From an uncultured Anaerofilum sp. (GTDB lineage: Bacteria > Bacillota > Clostridia > Oscillospirales > Ruminococcaceae), in assembly GCA_944385945.1 (NCBI GenBank), contig CALWZD010000079.1:1-64000 (forward strand): a stretch of DNA of 64,000 bases. Reading direction: 5' to 3'. Numbering within the stretch: position 1 is the first letter of the stretch; every line of letters begins with the position of its first letter. The notes below the pieces were generated by a model. It saw only the letters and a list, made by a program, of their open reading frames with translations. It was not told the DNA's origin and searched no databases. Positions 27,883 to 36,916 of the stretch are shown here, one piece after another. A program made the translations under genes and the position numbers.

Positions 27883-29927
27883 AAATATTCAACAATATCG
27901 TAGCGATTTTCGTGATCGTGATCGTTGCGCTTTTGATCGTTCCGCTCAGCACCCCGATTTTGGACTTCATGTTCATTATGAACCTTGCGTTTTCGCTGGT
28001 GATTTTGCTGATGACCATGTATGTAAAAGAAACACTCGACCTTTCGCTATTCCCGTCGCTGCTGTTGGTAACGACCTTGCTGCGATTGGGTCTGAACGTT
28101 TCTTCTACCCGTTCCATTTTGACCAAAGACGGCTATGCCGGCGAGGTTGTAAAAACCTTTGGCGAGTTCGTTATTCGGGGCGACGTTGTTGTTGGTTTGG
28201 TTATTTTCTTGATCATCGTCCTGGTGCAGTTTATCGTTATCACCAAAGGTGCCGAGCGTGTGGCTGAGGTATCCGCCCGATTCACTTTGGATGCGATGCC
28301 CGGTAAACAGATGGCGATCGACGCTGATTTGAGTTCGGGTATCATCGACGAGCAACAGGCACGGATCCGCCGCAGTAAGATCCAAAAAGAAGCCGATTTC
28401 TTTGGTGCAATGGACGGTGCTTCGAAATTTGTAAAAGGCGATGCCATCATTTCCATCGTTATCACCTTGGTAAACCTGATCGGTGGCGTGGTCATCGGCT
28501 TTTTGAACGGTGGCGATCTTGCCACTGTTATGAGTACCTATTCTACCTCTACCGTTGGCGATGGCTTGATGAGCCAGATTCCTGCACTGCTGATCTCGGT
28601 AGCGACTGGTATTTTGGTAACACGTTCCACCTCGGAGGCAGACCTGAACACAGACGTGCTAAAACAGTTTAGTGCCCAGCCGGTGGTTCTCATCATCGCA
28701 GGCTGCGCACTGCCTTTGCTGATTCTGATCGGCTTCCCGCCGGTACAGGTTCTGCTTATGGCAGCGGCTTTGATTGGCGGCGGTCTGCTGATTCAACGGC
28801 GGGACAAGGCAAAAGAAGGTCAAGAGCCCGAAATGCCACAGGTGGTGGAAGAAGTTACCAGCGAAGTGGAATACTACAAAAACCTCGACAACGTATACGC
28901 ACTGCTCAGTGTTGACCCCATCAGTGTAGAGGTCGGTTACAGCTTGCTGCCGTTGGTCGACCAAAACAGCGGTGGACGTTTCATGGACCGTATCGTTATG
29001 CTGCGAAAACAGTTTGCCGACGAAATGGGTCTGGTCATCCCACCGGTGCGTATGCGAGATTCCAGCCAGTTGAACCCCAACCAGTATGAGGTACGGCTGA
29101 AAGGTGAAAGCGTTGCCATTGGTGAAGTACTGGTAGACCACTATCTTGCATTGTCGCCTGCCGACCTGCCCACAAGTGAGCAGATCGACGGCATCGACAC
29201 CATCGAGCCGGCGTTTGGAATGCCGGCGAAGTGGATCAGCGAAGACAAGAAAATCAAGGCAGAAATGGCAGGTTATACCTTGATCGACCCCACCAGTGTT
29301 ATCATCACCCATCTGTCCGAGTTGATCCGTACCCATGCGTACGAGCTTTTGACAAGACAAGAAGTGAAGAAGATGCTGGAAAACCTGAAAAAAACAAATC
29401 CCACGATCGTGGAAGACACCGTGCCTGCTCTGATTTCTCAGAACGATCTGCAAAAGGTGCTAAAAAACCTGCTGCGTGAAAATGTTCCCATTTCGGACAT
29501 GGAAACCATTCTGGAAACATTGGCAGACTATGCACCCACGGTCAAAGATTCCGATATGCTTACCGAATATGTGCGTCAGGCACTCAAACGCACGATCACC
29601 CACCGCTTCTCCGAGGCGGGTCAGCTGAAGGTGCTGAGTTTGGATGGCGACATCGAAACAAAGATTATCAACAGCGTCAAAAAGATGGATGGCGGTGCAT
29701 ACCTTGCACTTGATCCCATGACCATCCAAAAGATCGTTTCGGCAACGACCGAAAAGGTGGACGAGATGCGCAAGCTGGTACAGGTACCCATCATCCTTAC
29801 TTCGCCCATCGTTCGTATTTATTACAAAAAGCTGTTGGATCAGTTCTGCCCCAACGTTGTGGTGCTTTCTTTTAACGATGTAGACTCCAGTGTGCAGATC
29901 CAATCGCTGGGCGTAATTGCGATCTGA
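27879..29927 (+). CDS. flhA: Flagellar export protein FlhA
   Basis: FlhA forms the nonameric export platform. The 682-residue protein has eight N-terminal membrane helices (about 1-325), with the FHIPEP-family block TLDAMPGKQMAIDADLSSG at about 146-164, and a large cytoplasmic domain that binds substrates and chaperones. In most Firmicutes flhF and flhG come next; here the next gene is fliA, 37 bp away. Confidence 0.96.
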   Translation: MKIFNNIVAIFVIVIVALLIVPLSTPILDFMFIMNLAFSLVILLMTMYVKETLDLSLFPSLLLVTTLLRLGLNVSSTRSILTKDGYAGEVVKTFGEFVIRGDVVVGLVIFLIIVLVQFIVITKGAERVAEVSARFTLDAMPGKQMAIDADLSSGIIDEQQARIRRSKIQKEADFFGAMDGASKFVKGDAIISIVITLVNLIGGVVIGFLNGGDLATVMSTYSTSTVGDGLMSQIPALLISVATGILVTRSTSEADLNTDVLKQFSAQPVVLIIAGCALPLLILIGFPPVQVLLMAAALIGGGLLIQRRDKAKEGQEPEMPQVVEEVTSEVEYYKNLDNVYALLSVDPISVEVGYSLLPLVDQNSGGRFMDRIVMLRKQFADEMGLVIPPVRMRDSSQLNPNQYEVRLKGESVAIGEVLVDHYLALSPADLPTSEQIDGIDTIEPAFGMPAKWISEDKKIKAEMAGYTLIDPTSVIITHLSELIRTHAYELLTRQEVKKMLENLKKTNPTIVEDTVPALISQNDLQKVLKNLLRENVPISDMETILETLADYAPTVKDSDMLTEYVRQALKRTITHRFSEAGQLKVLSLDGDIETKIINSVKKMDGGAYLALDPMTIQKIVSATTEKVDEMRKLVQVPIILTSPIVRIYYKKLLDQFCPNVVVLSFNDVDSSVQIQSLGVIAI

Positions 29928-29964
29928 TCTGACAGCGCCGTATCAAACGCAAAGGAGGACGACC

Positions 29965-30741
29965 ATGAAGGCAGATTTGGGATGCAGTGAAAACACTTTG
30001 CAAGACCCCGATGCGGTCATGCGTGAATACAAGCGCACAGGCGACTTGAAGCTGCGTAACCAGTTGGTGCTTCACTATACCCCGCAAATCAATGCGGCGA
30101 TTTACAGTATGCGGTCGATGCTGCTGTCCAACATTCCCGCAGAAGACTTTTTCAATCAGGGCGTTCTCACTTTGATCGAAAAAATCGACCGCTTTCAGCC
30201 GGAACGTGGAGTACGCTTCGATACATATATTTACAAGTCGCTGCGTGGCGCAATGGTAAACTATGTGCGCAAACAAAACTGGCTGCCCAACCGTGTATGG
30301 AGTATGGGCAAACAGTTGCGACAGGTACAAAGCGAACTGGAAAATCGCTTGCTGCGCACCCCTACTTCGCAGGAGTTGGCGGATGAAATGCACATCTCTA
30401 CCGCAGAACTGGAACGCTTGCTGATCGAAATGAATGCTGCCGACAGCGTTTCTTATGAAGAATTGTTGGAACAAAGCATCGAACCCGTTTTGGCAGAGGG
30501 ACAAACAGCACAAGACGAATTGAGCAATGTACTGAAAAAAGAACGCTGCGTTCAGCTTGCAAATGCGATCGAGCAGCTTCCTGCCCGTCACAAACAGGTC
30601 ATCGCTTTGTGCTATTATGAGAATTTGAATCTGCGTGAAATCGGCGAAGTGCTGGGACTTACGCAACAGCGGGTGTCGCAGCTGCGAGCGAGTGCGCTGC
30701 AAAAGCTGCACGAAGCACTAAAAGAATACGAAGAAAATTGA
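29965..30741 (+). CDS. fliA: RNA polymerase sigma factor for flagellar operon (FliA/SigD type)
   Basis: This sigma-70 family factor directs late flagellar and chemotaxis genes. The 258-residue product has region 2 (EDFFNQGVLTLIEKIDRF and GVRFDTYIYKSLRGAMVNYV, about 68-112), region 3, and region 4 with the helix-turn-helix LNLREIGEVLGLTQQRVSQL at about 221-240. AAAGGAGG precedes the ATG at 29965; the frame continues upstream into the flhA end without support. Its anti-sigma factor FlgM is not in the window. Confidence 0.93.
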   Translation: MKADLGCSENTLQDPDAVMREYKRTGDLKLRNQLVLHYTPQINAAIYSMRSMLLSNIPAEDFFNQGVLTLIEKIDRFQPERGVRFDTYIYKSLRGAMVNYVRKQNWLPNRVWSMGKQLRQVQSELENRLLRTPTSQELADEMHISTAELERLLIEMNAADSVSYEELLEQSIEPVLAEGQTAQDELSNVLKKERCVQLANAIEQLPARHKQVIALCYYENLNLREIGEVLGLTQQRVSQLRASALQKLHEALKEYEEN

Positions 30742-30775
30742 CCGACGCTACACAAGCCAAAAGGAGGCAACAAAT

Positions 30776-31528
30776 ATGCATTCTGGATTTTATACCATCG
30801 CTTCGGGCATCCTTACCCGGCAAAATGAATTGGACACTATCGCAAACAATCTGGCAAATATCCAAACGCCCGGCTATCGTGCCAGCCGTTTGGTAACCAG
30901 TTCCTTTGAACAAGAGGTGCAAAAGCGCATAGATGCCAACGGCGAAACCGTGTTGGGCAGTGGCGTTGCGTATCCGTTGGCGGTGGTAAGCGAAGAACTG
31001 GCAGTAATGGAAGGCGGTACGCTGGAAAATACCGGTCGTGTGCTGGATTTTGCGATCAATGGGAACGGCTATTTTAACATTCAGGGTGCCGACGGAACCA
31101 CTTATCTGACCCGTAACGGACAGTTCACGGTGGACGAGCAAGGTTACTTGGAATTGCAGGGCATTGGTCGTGTTATGGGCACAGCAGGATTGTTGAAAGT
31201 GGATGGACAAGATGTTCAGGCAGATGCGACAGGCAACCTGTTTAACAGCGCAGGGCAGTTGCTTGGCAAGTTGCAGATCACAGCACCTGCACAGGATACC
31301 ACGTTGACAAAAATGGGCAATGGAATGTTTACTGCACCGCAGGGAGCAGCTGCTGCACAGAATTACAGCGTGGCGCAGGGGTGCATTGAAAAATCCAATG
31401 TAAACATGAATCAGGAAATGACCAATTTTATTGCAGCACAACGTGCGTTCCAAAGCTGCAGTTCGGCATTGCAGATCATCGACGAGATCGACCGCAAAGC
31501 GGTATCAGAGATCGGTTCGATCCAGTAA
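30776..31528 (+). CDS. flgF: Flagellar basal-body rod protein FlgF/FlgG family (first)
   Basis: This 250-residue axial protein has the rod/hook N-terminus LDTIANNLANIQTPGYRASR (about 20-39), the mid-protein FAINGNGYFNIQGADGTTYLTR and the C-terminal FIAAQRAFQSCSSALQIIDE. It and the next gene are a tandem pair of FlgF/FlgG-type proteins, called FlhO/FlhP in Bacillus, which form the distal rod. Which of the two is functionally FlgF cannot be settled from sequence alone; I use order. Confidence 0.85.
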   Translation: MHSGFYTIASGILTRQNELDTIANNLANIQTPGYRASRLVTSSFEQEVQKRIDANGETVLGSGVAYPLAVVSEELAVMEGGTLENTGRVLDFAINGNGYFNIQGADGTTYLTRNGQFTVDEQGYLELQGIGRVMGTAGLLKVDGQDVQADATGNLFNSAGQLLGKLQITAPAQDTTLTKMGNGMFTAPQGAAAAQNYSVAQGCIEKSNVNMNQEMTNFIAAQRAFQSCSSALQIIDEIDRKAVSEIGSIQ

Positions 31529-31546
31529 TAAAAGGAGGAAAACGTG

Positions 31547-32275
31547 ATGAAAGCAGCATTTTACGCAGGTGCAGCGGGTCTGATGGCACAACAAAGCGCA
31601 ATGGACAATATCGGTAACAATCTTGCCAACGTAAATACAAGTGGCTACAAAGCGCAAAAAGTTGGATTTCAGGACTTGCTGTATCGCAATATGTATGTAA
31701 ATGTTGAAGATACCCCTCTTACCGGAAGCGGAACACGGGTAGTAGATTTGGGTATCAATTATACACAGGGTACACCTGTCCAAACCGGGATCGGCACCGA
31801 TTTTGCGATCCAAGGGGATGGATTCTTTGCGGTACAGGGCGACGATCAAGTTTATTATACCCGTAACGGCAGCTTCAACATCGGCTTGGTGAATGGTGTT
31901 GCTTACCTTACCGATATGGAGGGTCAGTACGTACTGAATGCAGCAGGTGGACGAATCCAGCTGCCTGTGGACGAAAACGGAATGCCTCAAACAGAGGGTA
32001 TCATTGACCAGATCGGGGTATTCGTGGTGCAAAATCCAGCAGAAATGACCCCCGTTTCCAACAACTGTTATGCAGCGAACGAGCAGAGTGGTACAGTGCG
32101 TGTGGGAATCGTAAATACAGATTATATTTTGCGCCAGGGTGCATTGGAAAACTCGAACGTCAGCATGGAAGACGAAATGGTGCAGATGATTTTGGCACAG
32201 CGTGCATTCCAGTTGAATGCACGGGTAGTACAGACAGCGGATGAGATCGAGCAAAATGTGAATAATTTGCGCTGA
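31547..32275 (+). CDS. flgG: Flagellar basal-body rod protein FlgF/FlgG family (second)
   Basis: This is the second distal-rod-type protein, 242 residues. It has the opening MDNIGNNLANVNTSGYKAQK, the FAIQGDGFFAVQGDDQVYYT segment at about 86-105, and the C-terminal MVQMILAQRAFQLNARVVQT. The ATG at 31547 has AAAGGAGG eight bases upstream; a GTG sits three bases earlier. It is tightly linked to the gene before and to cheC after. Confidence 0.87.
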   Translation: MKAAFYAGAAGLMAQQSAMDNIGNNLANVNTSGYKAQKVGFQDLLYRNMYVNVEDTPLTGSGTRVVDLGINYTQGTPVQTGIGTDFAIQGDGFFAVQGDDQVYYTRNGSFNIGLVNGVAYLTDMEGQYVLNAAGGRIQLPVDENGMPQTEGIIDQIGVFVVQNPAEMTPVSNNCYAANEQSGTVRVGIVNTDYILRQGALENSNVSMEDEMVQMILAQRAFQLNARVVQTADEIEQNVNNLR

Positions 32276-32302
32276 TAGGCGGCTGGCTGAAGGAGAGATT
32301 GG

Positions 32303-32917
32303 ATGAACAACTACGAAAATTTGAATGAAATACAGCTGGATGCACTGCGTGAGATCGGTAATATCGGTTCGGGCAATGCTGCAACAGCACTTTCAGTAAT
32401 GCTGCAAGAGCCGATCGACATTGAAGTTCCGGTTATTCGTGTTTTGGAATACGAGCAAGTTATCGAAAGTTTGGGTGGCCCTGAACAGCTGCTGGTGGGG
32501 CTGATGCTTCAGCTGGGCGGTGATGTGACCGGTATGATGATGTTTTTGCTGAAGCAGGAATTTGCCCATTTGGTTTTGCAACAGCTGATGGGAGTGGATT
32601 TCCCAGAAAATGGTGAGTTGGACGCTATGGCTGGCTCGGCGATCCAAGAGGTGGGAAATATCATGGCAGGATCGTTTGTGAATGCGATCGGCGATATGAC
32701 GGGTCTTACCATCGACATCAGTGTTCCCGATTTGTGTGTGGATATGACAGGCGCCATTTTGAGCGCACCTGCCATTTATTATGCAAATATCAGCGATAAG
32801 ATCATCTGCATTGAAGACCGCATCGGAAATCAGAACATGAAAGCAGGGACCCACGTTTTGATGATTCCAGAAGAAGATTCTCTGGAAAAAATTATGAACA
32901 GTCTGGGGTTGGTATAA
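32303..32917 (+). CDS. cheC: CheY-P phosphatase CheC
   Basis: CheC dephosphorylates CheY-P and binds CheD. The 204-residue protein has both CheC active-site helices, LREIGNIGSGNAATALSVML (about 15-34) and IQEVGNIMAGSFVNAIGDMT (about 113-132), each with the conserved Glu and Asn. Its stop overlaps the start of cheD by one base (TAATG), as in many genomes where the two products act together. Confidence 0.96.
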   Translation: MNNYENLNEIQLDALREIGNIGSGNAATALSVMLQEPIDIEVPVIRVLEYEQVIESLGGPEQLLVGLMLQLGGDVTGMMMFLLKQEFAHLVLQQLMGVDFPENGELDAMAGSAIQEVGNIMAGSFVNAIGDMTGLTIDISVPDLCVDMTGAILSAPAIYYANISDKIICIEDRIGNQNMKAGTHVLMIPEEDSLEKIMNSLGLV

Positions 32918-33399
32918 TGAGTACGATTACTGTTGGAATCTCCGACTTGAATGTGGCCAAGGGTGATGATGTTCTTGTAACGTATGCGTTGGGGTCTTGC
33001 GTTGGAATTTGCCTATATGATAAAGTCAATAAGGTTGCCGGGCTTTCCCACATTATGCTGCCCAACAGCAAAAGCTTTTCGGGTGCCCCGCAGCCGTATA
33101 AGTTTGCGGATACGGCAATTATTCAGCTGGTGCAGAAAATGCAGCGCATGGGGGCATTGCCCAATCGCTTGCAGGCAAAAATTGCAGGCGGTGCGCAGAT
33201 GTTTGCTGCAAAGGGCAATACTTCACTGGCAAATATCGGAGAAAGAAATGTTCAGGCAGTGAAAGAGGAGCTGATGCGGCTGCGCATTCCTATCATTGCG
33301 GAAGATACCGGCAAAAATTATGGTCGCACATTGTTCTTTTCGGCAAGCGATGGCATAATGCGTATCAAGTCGGTAAATCGAGGAGAATTCAGTTGGTGA
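32917..33399 (+). CDS. cheD: Chemoreceptor glutamine deamidase CheD
   Basis: CheD deamidates Gln residues in receptors and takes part in adaptation with CheC. The 160-residue product has the catalytic Cys28 in YALGSCVGICLYD and His45 in AGLSHIMLPNS, followed by the KIAGGAQMF segment. It is the last gene of the long operon, ending before a strong bidirectional terminator at 33473. Confidence 0.96.
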   Translation: MSTITVGISDLNVAKGDDVLVTYALGSCVGICLYDKVNKVAGLSHIMLPNSKSFSGAPQPYKFADTAIIQLVQKMQRMGALPNRLQAKIAGGAQMFAAKGNTSLANIGERNVQAVKEELMRLRIPIIAEDTGKNYGRTLFFSASDGIMRIKSVNRGEFSW

Positions 33400-33472
33400 A
33401 AAAAGGCGACAAGGAAAGTCGTCTATGCCGTGCAGTTTTGCGAAAGTTTGTGCTGCAAAAAAGCATCGGAAT

Positions 33473-33521
33473 AAAAAGAACCGATTTTGTGGAAGCCATT
33501 CCACAAAATCGGTTCTTTTTT
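33473..33521. terminator. Bidirectional terminator between cheD and the EAL-HDOD gene
   Basis: A near-perfect stem of about 20 bp is made by AAGAACCGATTTTGTGGAA (33477-33494 region) and its complement (33499-33517), loop GCCA, with an A-run on the left and TTTTTT on the right. It can end transcription from both sides of this convergent junction. Confidence 0.92.
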
Positions 33522-33549
33522 AGTAAATACTCAAAACAGAGCTTACAAA

Positions 33550-34794
33550 TTACTTTTGGTTATTGCTGCTTTCGAACGGCTCGGTCAGATTGCTCCAAGT
33601 ATCGTTGACATAGCAAACGGCTTCCAGATACTGCTGACCAATCACGTTCAGCGGAAGCTGCAACTGCTCGGCGTATCTGTTTACCTGCCCCCACTCGCCC
33701 TGTTCATAGGCGATGGTAAGCAGATACATTGCACCGCAAAGACCATCGTGGCTGATCAGACCTCGTTTTAACTCGTCCGAGATGGGCAACGAAGAAAGAG
33801 CATCCTCCATAGGAACATCCAGCAGCTGATCCAGAATGGAGAACATACCCAACATATACGATTCGCTGAATGCCAAGGGGAAGTTCGGAACACTTTGGGA
33901 CAGATTCTGGCAGAAAACAGCACGTTGGAAAGAAACTTTGATGAGTTCGTCGGTCAAATCATCTTCGCCACCGAAGCTGAGCAGATAGATCCACTGACGT
34001 AGCTGCCCCAAGCCCAAAATGGTAAGAGCCTGTTTGATTTCTTTTACGCGGTTCGGCAAAGCAAAATACGAGGAGTTGACCATTTTCAACAGCGAGAAGG
34101 TCAGGGTAACGTCCGTGCCGATCAACTGAGAAATCTCGTCCAGATCAGGTTCTTCACGGGTAACGGCAGCCATCAGGCGGAAAAAGTTTGCTTTTAAATG
34201 TTGCGGAGTTTTCTGCGCTTTTGCACGAGCGACCTCTGCAACGGCTTTGCCCTGGATGTAATCGAAGCCGGCACTTTCGGCAAGTTCACGCAGTTCGGTA
34301 GTGTCGACATTGTAGGCGATCAACTTCAGGTTAAATTCGGCAGCAACCGAACGGAAGGTGTCCAGCTGCTCTTGTGTGATATTTTCTAAATTGATGCGCA
34401 AAAGGTCGACCATCGAAAGCACATCCATGTAACGGCTGTTAAATTGGAATCCAACCAGCGCAAGGCGATAGCCCTGTTTTTTGTAGCGTTGCAGCATCAT
34501 GCGGGCAACCGGATGAACCAAAACGCTGTCTTCGATTTGGATTACCAGCTTAGAAGGGTCAAAAACACGGGGAATATTCTGCATAAGCAGGTTGGGGGTA
34601 AAGGTCAAGAATGCTTCTTTACCCTCCAGAAAGGAAGCTTCGTCCAACTGGTTAAAAAACTGAACGATGGCTTTTGCCGTGTTGGCGTCGTGGGCATTGA
34701 ATGCATTGCCAGCCTCTTGGTAGTACAAAAGTTCGTATGCAACAATACTTCCGCTGCTGCCAACGATGGGTTGACGGGCAATATAATTTTCCAT
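33550..34794 (-). CDS. EAL-HDOD signalling protein (YuxH-like), EAL degenerate
   Basis: The 414-residue protein has an N-terminal EAL-family domain (about 1-200) and a C-terminal HDOD domain (about 205-400, GTDVTLTFSLLKMVNSSYFA then VKEIKQALTILGLGQLRQWI). The usual ExLxR motif reads YELLYYQ, and other metal-binding acidic residues are not evident, so c-di-GMP hydrolysis is unlikely; binding or protein interaction is more probable. Start ATG at 34794 has AGGAGG at good spacing; the longer frame from 34860 lacks one. It sits between two flagellar loci, transcribed the other way. Confidence 0.9.
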   Translation of the reverse strand: MENYIARQPIVGSSGSIVAYELLYYQEAGNAFNAHDANTAKAIVQFFNQLDEASFLEGKEAFLTFTPNLLMQNIPRVFDPSKLVIQIEDSVLVHPVARMMLQRYKKQGYRLALVGFQFNSRYMDVLSMVDLLRINLENITQEQLDTFRSVAAEFNLKLIAYNVDTTELRELAESAGFDYIQGKAVAEVARAKAQKTPQHLKANFFRLMAAVTREEPDLDEISQLIGTDVTLTFSLLKMVNSSYFALPNRVKEIKQALTILGLGQLRQWIYLLSFGGEDDLTDELIKVSFQRAVFCQNLSQSVPNFPLAFSESYMLGMFSILDQLLDVPMEDALSSLPISDELKRGLISHDGLCGAMYLLTIAYEQGEWGQVNRYAEQLQLPLNVIGQQYLEAVCYVNDTWSNLTEPFESSNNQK

Positions 34795-34888
34795 GGAATA
34801 ACCTCCTAAAATAGCAGAAGACTCTGCTAATAAAAAATAACCAAGCGATAGTGTGTACAAAAGTTCCGCTTAACAAATGCGGCAACAC

Positions 34889-35176
34889 TTAGGTGTGCGG
34901 TTCGGTGGGGTTTTGTAGCTTAGAGGCAGCATTTAAAATCTGTACATAGATCGCAGCAACCAACTGATACATCTCCTGCGGGATAGGGCTGCCTACCTCC
35001 AACATACACAGCATGGACGCTGCACTGTCATCTCGATAAACCGGAATCCCTCGCTGCTCGGCAATATCTATAATATTTTCGGCTACTTCGCCGTAACCGG
35101 AAGCGATCACCACCGGCGCATAGTCCTGTTCGGCATTGTACTTTAATGCAACCGCTTTATTTTTAAATTTTGACAT
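34889..35176 (-). CDS. FlhB C-terminal domain homologue (YlqH/FlhX-like)
   Basis: This 95-residue soluble protein resembles the cytoplasmic C-terminal part of FlhB downstream of the cleavage site. It has KAVALKYNAEQDYAPVVIAS, then AENIIDIAEQRGIPVYRD, then VGSPIPQEMYQLVAAIYVQI. There is no NPTH site and no membrane part. Related stand-alone proteins can partly substitute for the FlhB C-domain in other bacteria. It overlaps the preceding gene by 14 bases, so the two are translated as a pair, like ylqG-ylqH in Bacillus. Confidence 0.88.
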   Translation of the reverse strand: MSKFKNKAVALKYNAEQDYAPVVIASGYGEVAENIIDIAEQRGIPVYRDDSAASMLCMLEVGSPIPQEMYQLVAAIYVQILNAASKLQNPTEPHT

Positions 35177-36575
35177 CCAATCCCATCCTTTTGTAGGGTA
35201 ACGATTTAAAAACCTCCATCAGCGAACGTGGACGTTCAAGGGGGGAGAATTGAAGCGAACCGACCTTGTAGTCCAGTGAAGCAAAGGTTTGAGCAAGTGG
35301 AGTGGAAAGCTGCGAAAAAGCAGTTTCGGTACCGGGAGGACACAACAGGTTGAAGTAGACAGTACGCTCGTGTACGTGTACATCAGCCTCGAAGCGTCCA
35401 ACACCTTCTGCGTCGATGACCAACAAGAAATGCACACCGTTGCCGGCTCCTTTGGGCATATCTTTTTCGTCGCTGTCGGGGTTTACCCAAATTTCTGCAA
35501 AACTGCGCATACCGTTGTGGTCTACGGGGATGATAAAATGCAGCAACGGGGTAAAGTTGCAGGGAGAAGAAAGCAAACTGTGCAAGATCTGCTCGATGCG
35601 TGCTTCGTCGCCGGGCGAAAGCCCTTCTGCCGAAGAATGGTGGGACAACAGTTGCATAAGCGTGTCCATCACTTTTGAGGAACCGTACTTCAGCACCTGA
35701 TGGGTCTGACCGTTTGCCAGCATATTGAGAAATTGTTCAGCCATCGTGGCAAACTGCCGCCTCTGTGGACCGTTCAACTGTTGGCGCAGCAAAAAAGCGG
35801 CTTCGTGAAAATAATCCTCGCTGGAATTGTAACGAGAAAGGTTGTATTTAAGGATAGAAAGCACTTTGTCTAGTTTTTCGTTGTACAAAATGCTGTCGGA
35901 AACAGTGTCCATCAAGTCCAGCACTTCTTTTTTCAGCTGGGCAAATTCTTTGTCGTTTGCATTCGAAAGCCGTTGCAGCAACTGGTCTATTTTGGAGGTA
36001 AGCTCTTTGCTGGTGCAAAGCGATTTTCGAAGGAACATCAGGTTGTTGCATACTGCACCACGAATATCCTCACGACACAGCAGACTGTTGGCTGCCCGCA
36101 GAAAATTGGCAATGGCGACCTGAAGATCGCTGCGTGGCTGAGCATTGTCGTTCAACTGGCGCAGAAAATCGAACAGTTCACCACGCAAAAGGGTGGCTGT
36201 TTCGCCCTGACGCATCATTTCGGGGGCGACCTCCTGTTCAGGCATCATCATATTGCCAAACAGCTGTTCGATCTCAGCTGTCATCGAGCGGTTGTTGGCA
36301 GGCAACAGCTTGAATATCTCCTCCAAAAAGGAGATATTCTTCAGATAAGATGCAGCAACAGCGGGGTCTTTCAAAAGGTTTAACAGCATTGCCGGTGCAT
36401 TGGAACTTTCCAGCATGGCATTGCCGTTTTGGTTCATATCGGTTTGATTGTGCGCCTGCAAAACTTTTGAGGCATTTTGAATATTCAAAACACCGACTGC
36501 ATCGCTTTGTGTGGGCTGCGGAACAGCCTGATTTTTGGTGATGACCGGTGTTGTTACTTTCAGTAATTCTGCCAA
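35163..36575 (-). CDS. Unknown large protein paired with the FlhB homologue (YlqG-like)
   Basis: The 470-residue soluble protein has a helical, Gln/Asn/Leu-rich middle and a beta-rich C-terminal quarter (about 350-470, with FLLVIDAEGVGRFEADVHVH and TVYFNLLCPPGT) that recalls the C-terminal domain of FliK-type proteins. I do not recognise the family with certainty. Its overlap with the FlhB-like gene is suggestive: FliK and FlhB interact during the export switch, so this could be a FliK-like partner. The start is a TTG at 36575 with GAGGAG nine bases upstream. Confidence 0.7.
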   Translation of the reverse strand: MAELLKVTTPVITKNQAVPQPTQSDAVGVLNIQNASKVLQAHNQTDMNQNGNAMLESSNAPAMLLNLLKDPAVAASYLKNISFLEEIFKLLPANNRSMTAEIEQLFGNMMMPEQEVAPEMMRQGETATLLRGELFDFLRQLNDNAQPRSDLQVAIANFLRAANSLLCREDIRGAVCNNLMFLRKSLCTSKELTSKIDQLLQRLSNANDKEFAQLKKEVLDLMDTVSDSILYNEKLDKVLSILKYNLSRYNSSEDYFHEAAFLLRQQLNGPQRRQFATMAEQFLNMLANGQTHQVLKYGSSKVMDTLMQLLSHHSSAEGLSPGDEARIEQILHSLLSSPCNFTPLLHFIIPVDHNGMRSFAEIWVNPDSDEKDMPKGAGNGVHFLLVIDAEGVGRFEADVHVHERTVYFNLLCPPGTETAFSQLSTPLAQTFASLDYKVGSLQFSPLERPRSLMEVFKSLPYKRMGLDVKI

Positions 36576-36916
36576 GCTTGCTTACTCCTCTACAAAAACA
36601 AAATGGATGCGATCTGTGTACCAAGATGCCATATACAGCACCACAGACATATCTGCCTCTATTATACAAAAAAACAAGCATAAAAAGCAAAGCTTTTGTG
36701 GGGCAAGTGGCTATGGGGTTGCCGAAGATCGTTAAAAAGAACGATGCCCTATAAATATTATCCCATAGAAATGCTAAAAAACAATAGCAGAGGGTGGTTT
36801 TCTGTAAAAAAATAAAAAATCTTAGAAAAAATCGGTATAACCCTTACACTTTTAAAAAAATGTTGGATAATAAAAGTATGGCATACTATTTTTGAGCTGT
36901 AAGAGGGTGAGATAAA
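36576..36916. other. Divergent intergenic region before cheA
   Basis: The 341-bp stretch separates the - strand YlqG-like gene from cheA. It is very AT-rich near cheA. I see a small hairpin (ATCGTT/AACGAT, about 36729-36744), and A/T-rich boxes near 36830-36875, but no promoter close enough to either sigma-A or sigma-28 consensus to call. The cheA ribosome site (GAGGGTGAG) is at the right end. Confidence 0.4.

Noticed and set aside
36813..36878. sigma-28 promoter before cheA
   Set aside because: TAAA-like boxes abound in this AT-rich stretch, but no downstream element is close to GCCGATAA at correct spacing.
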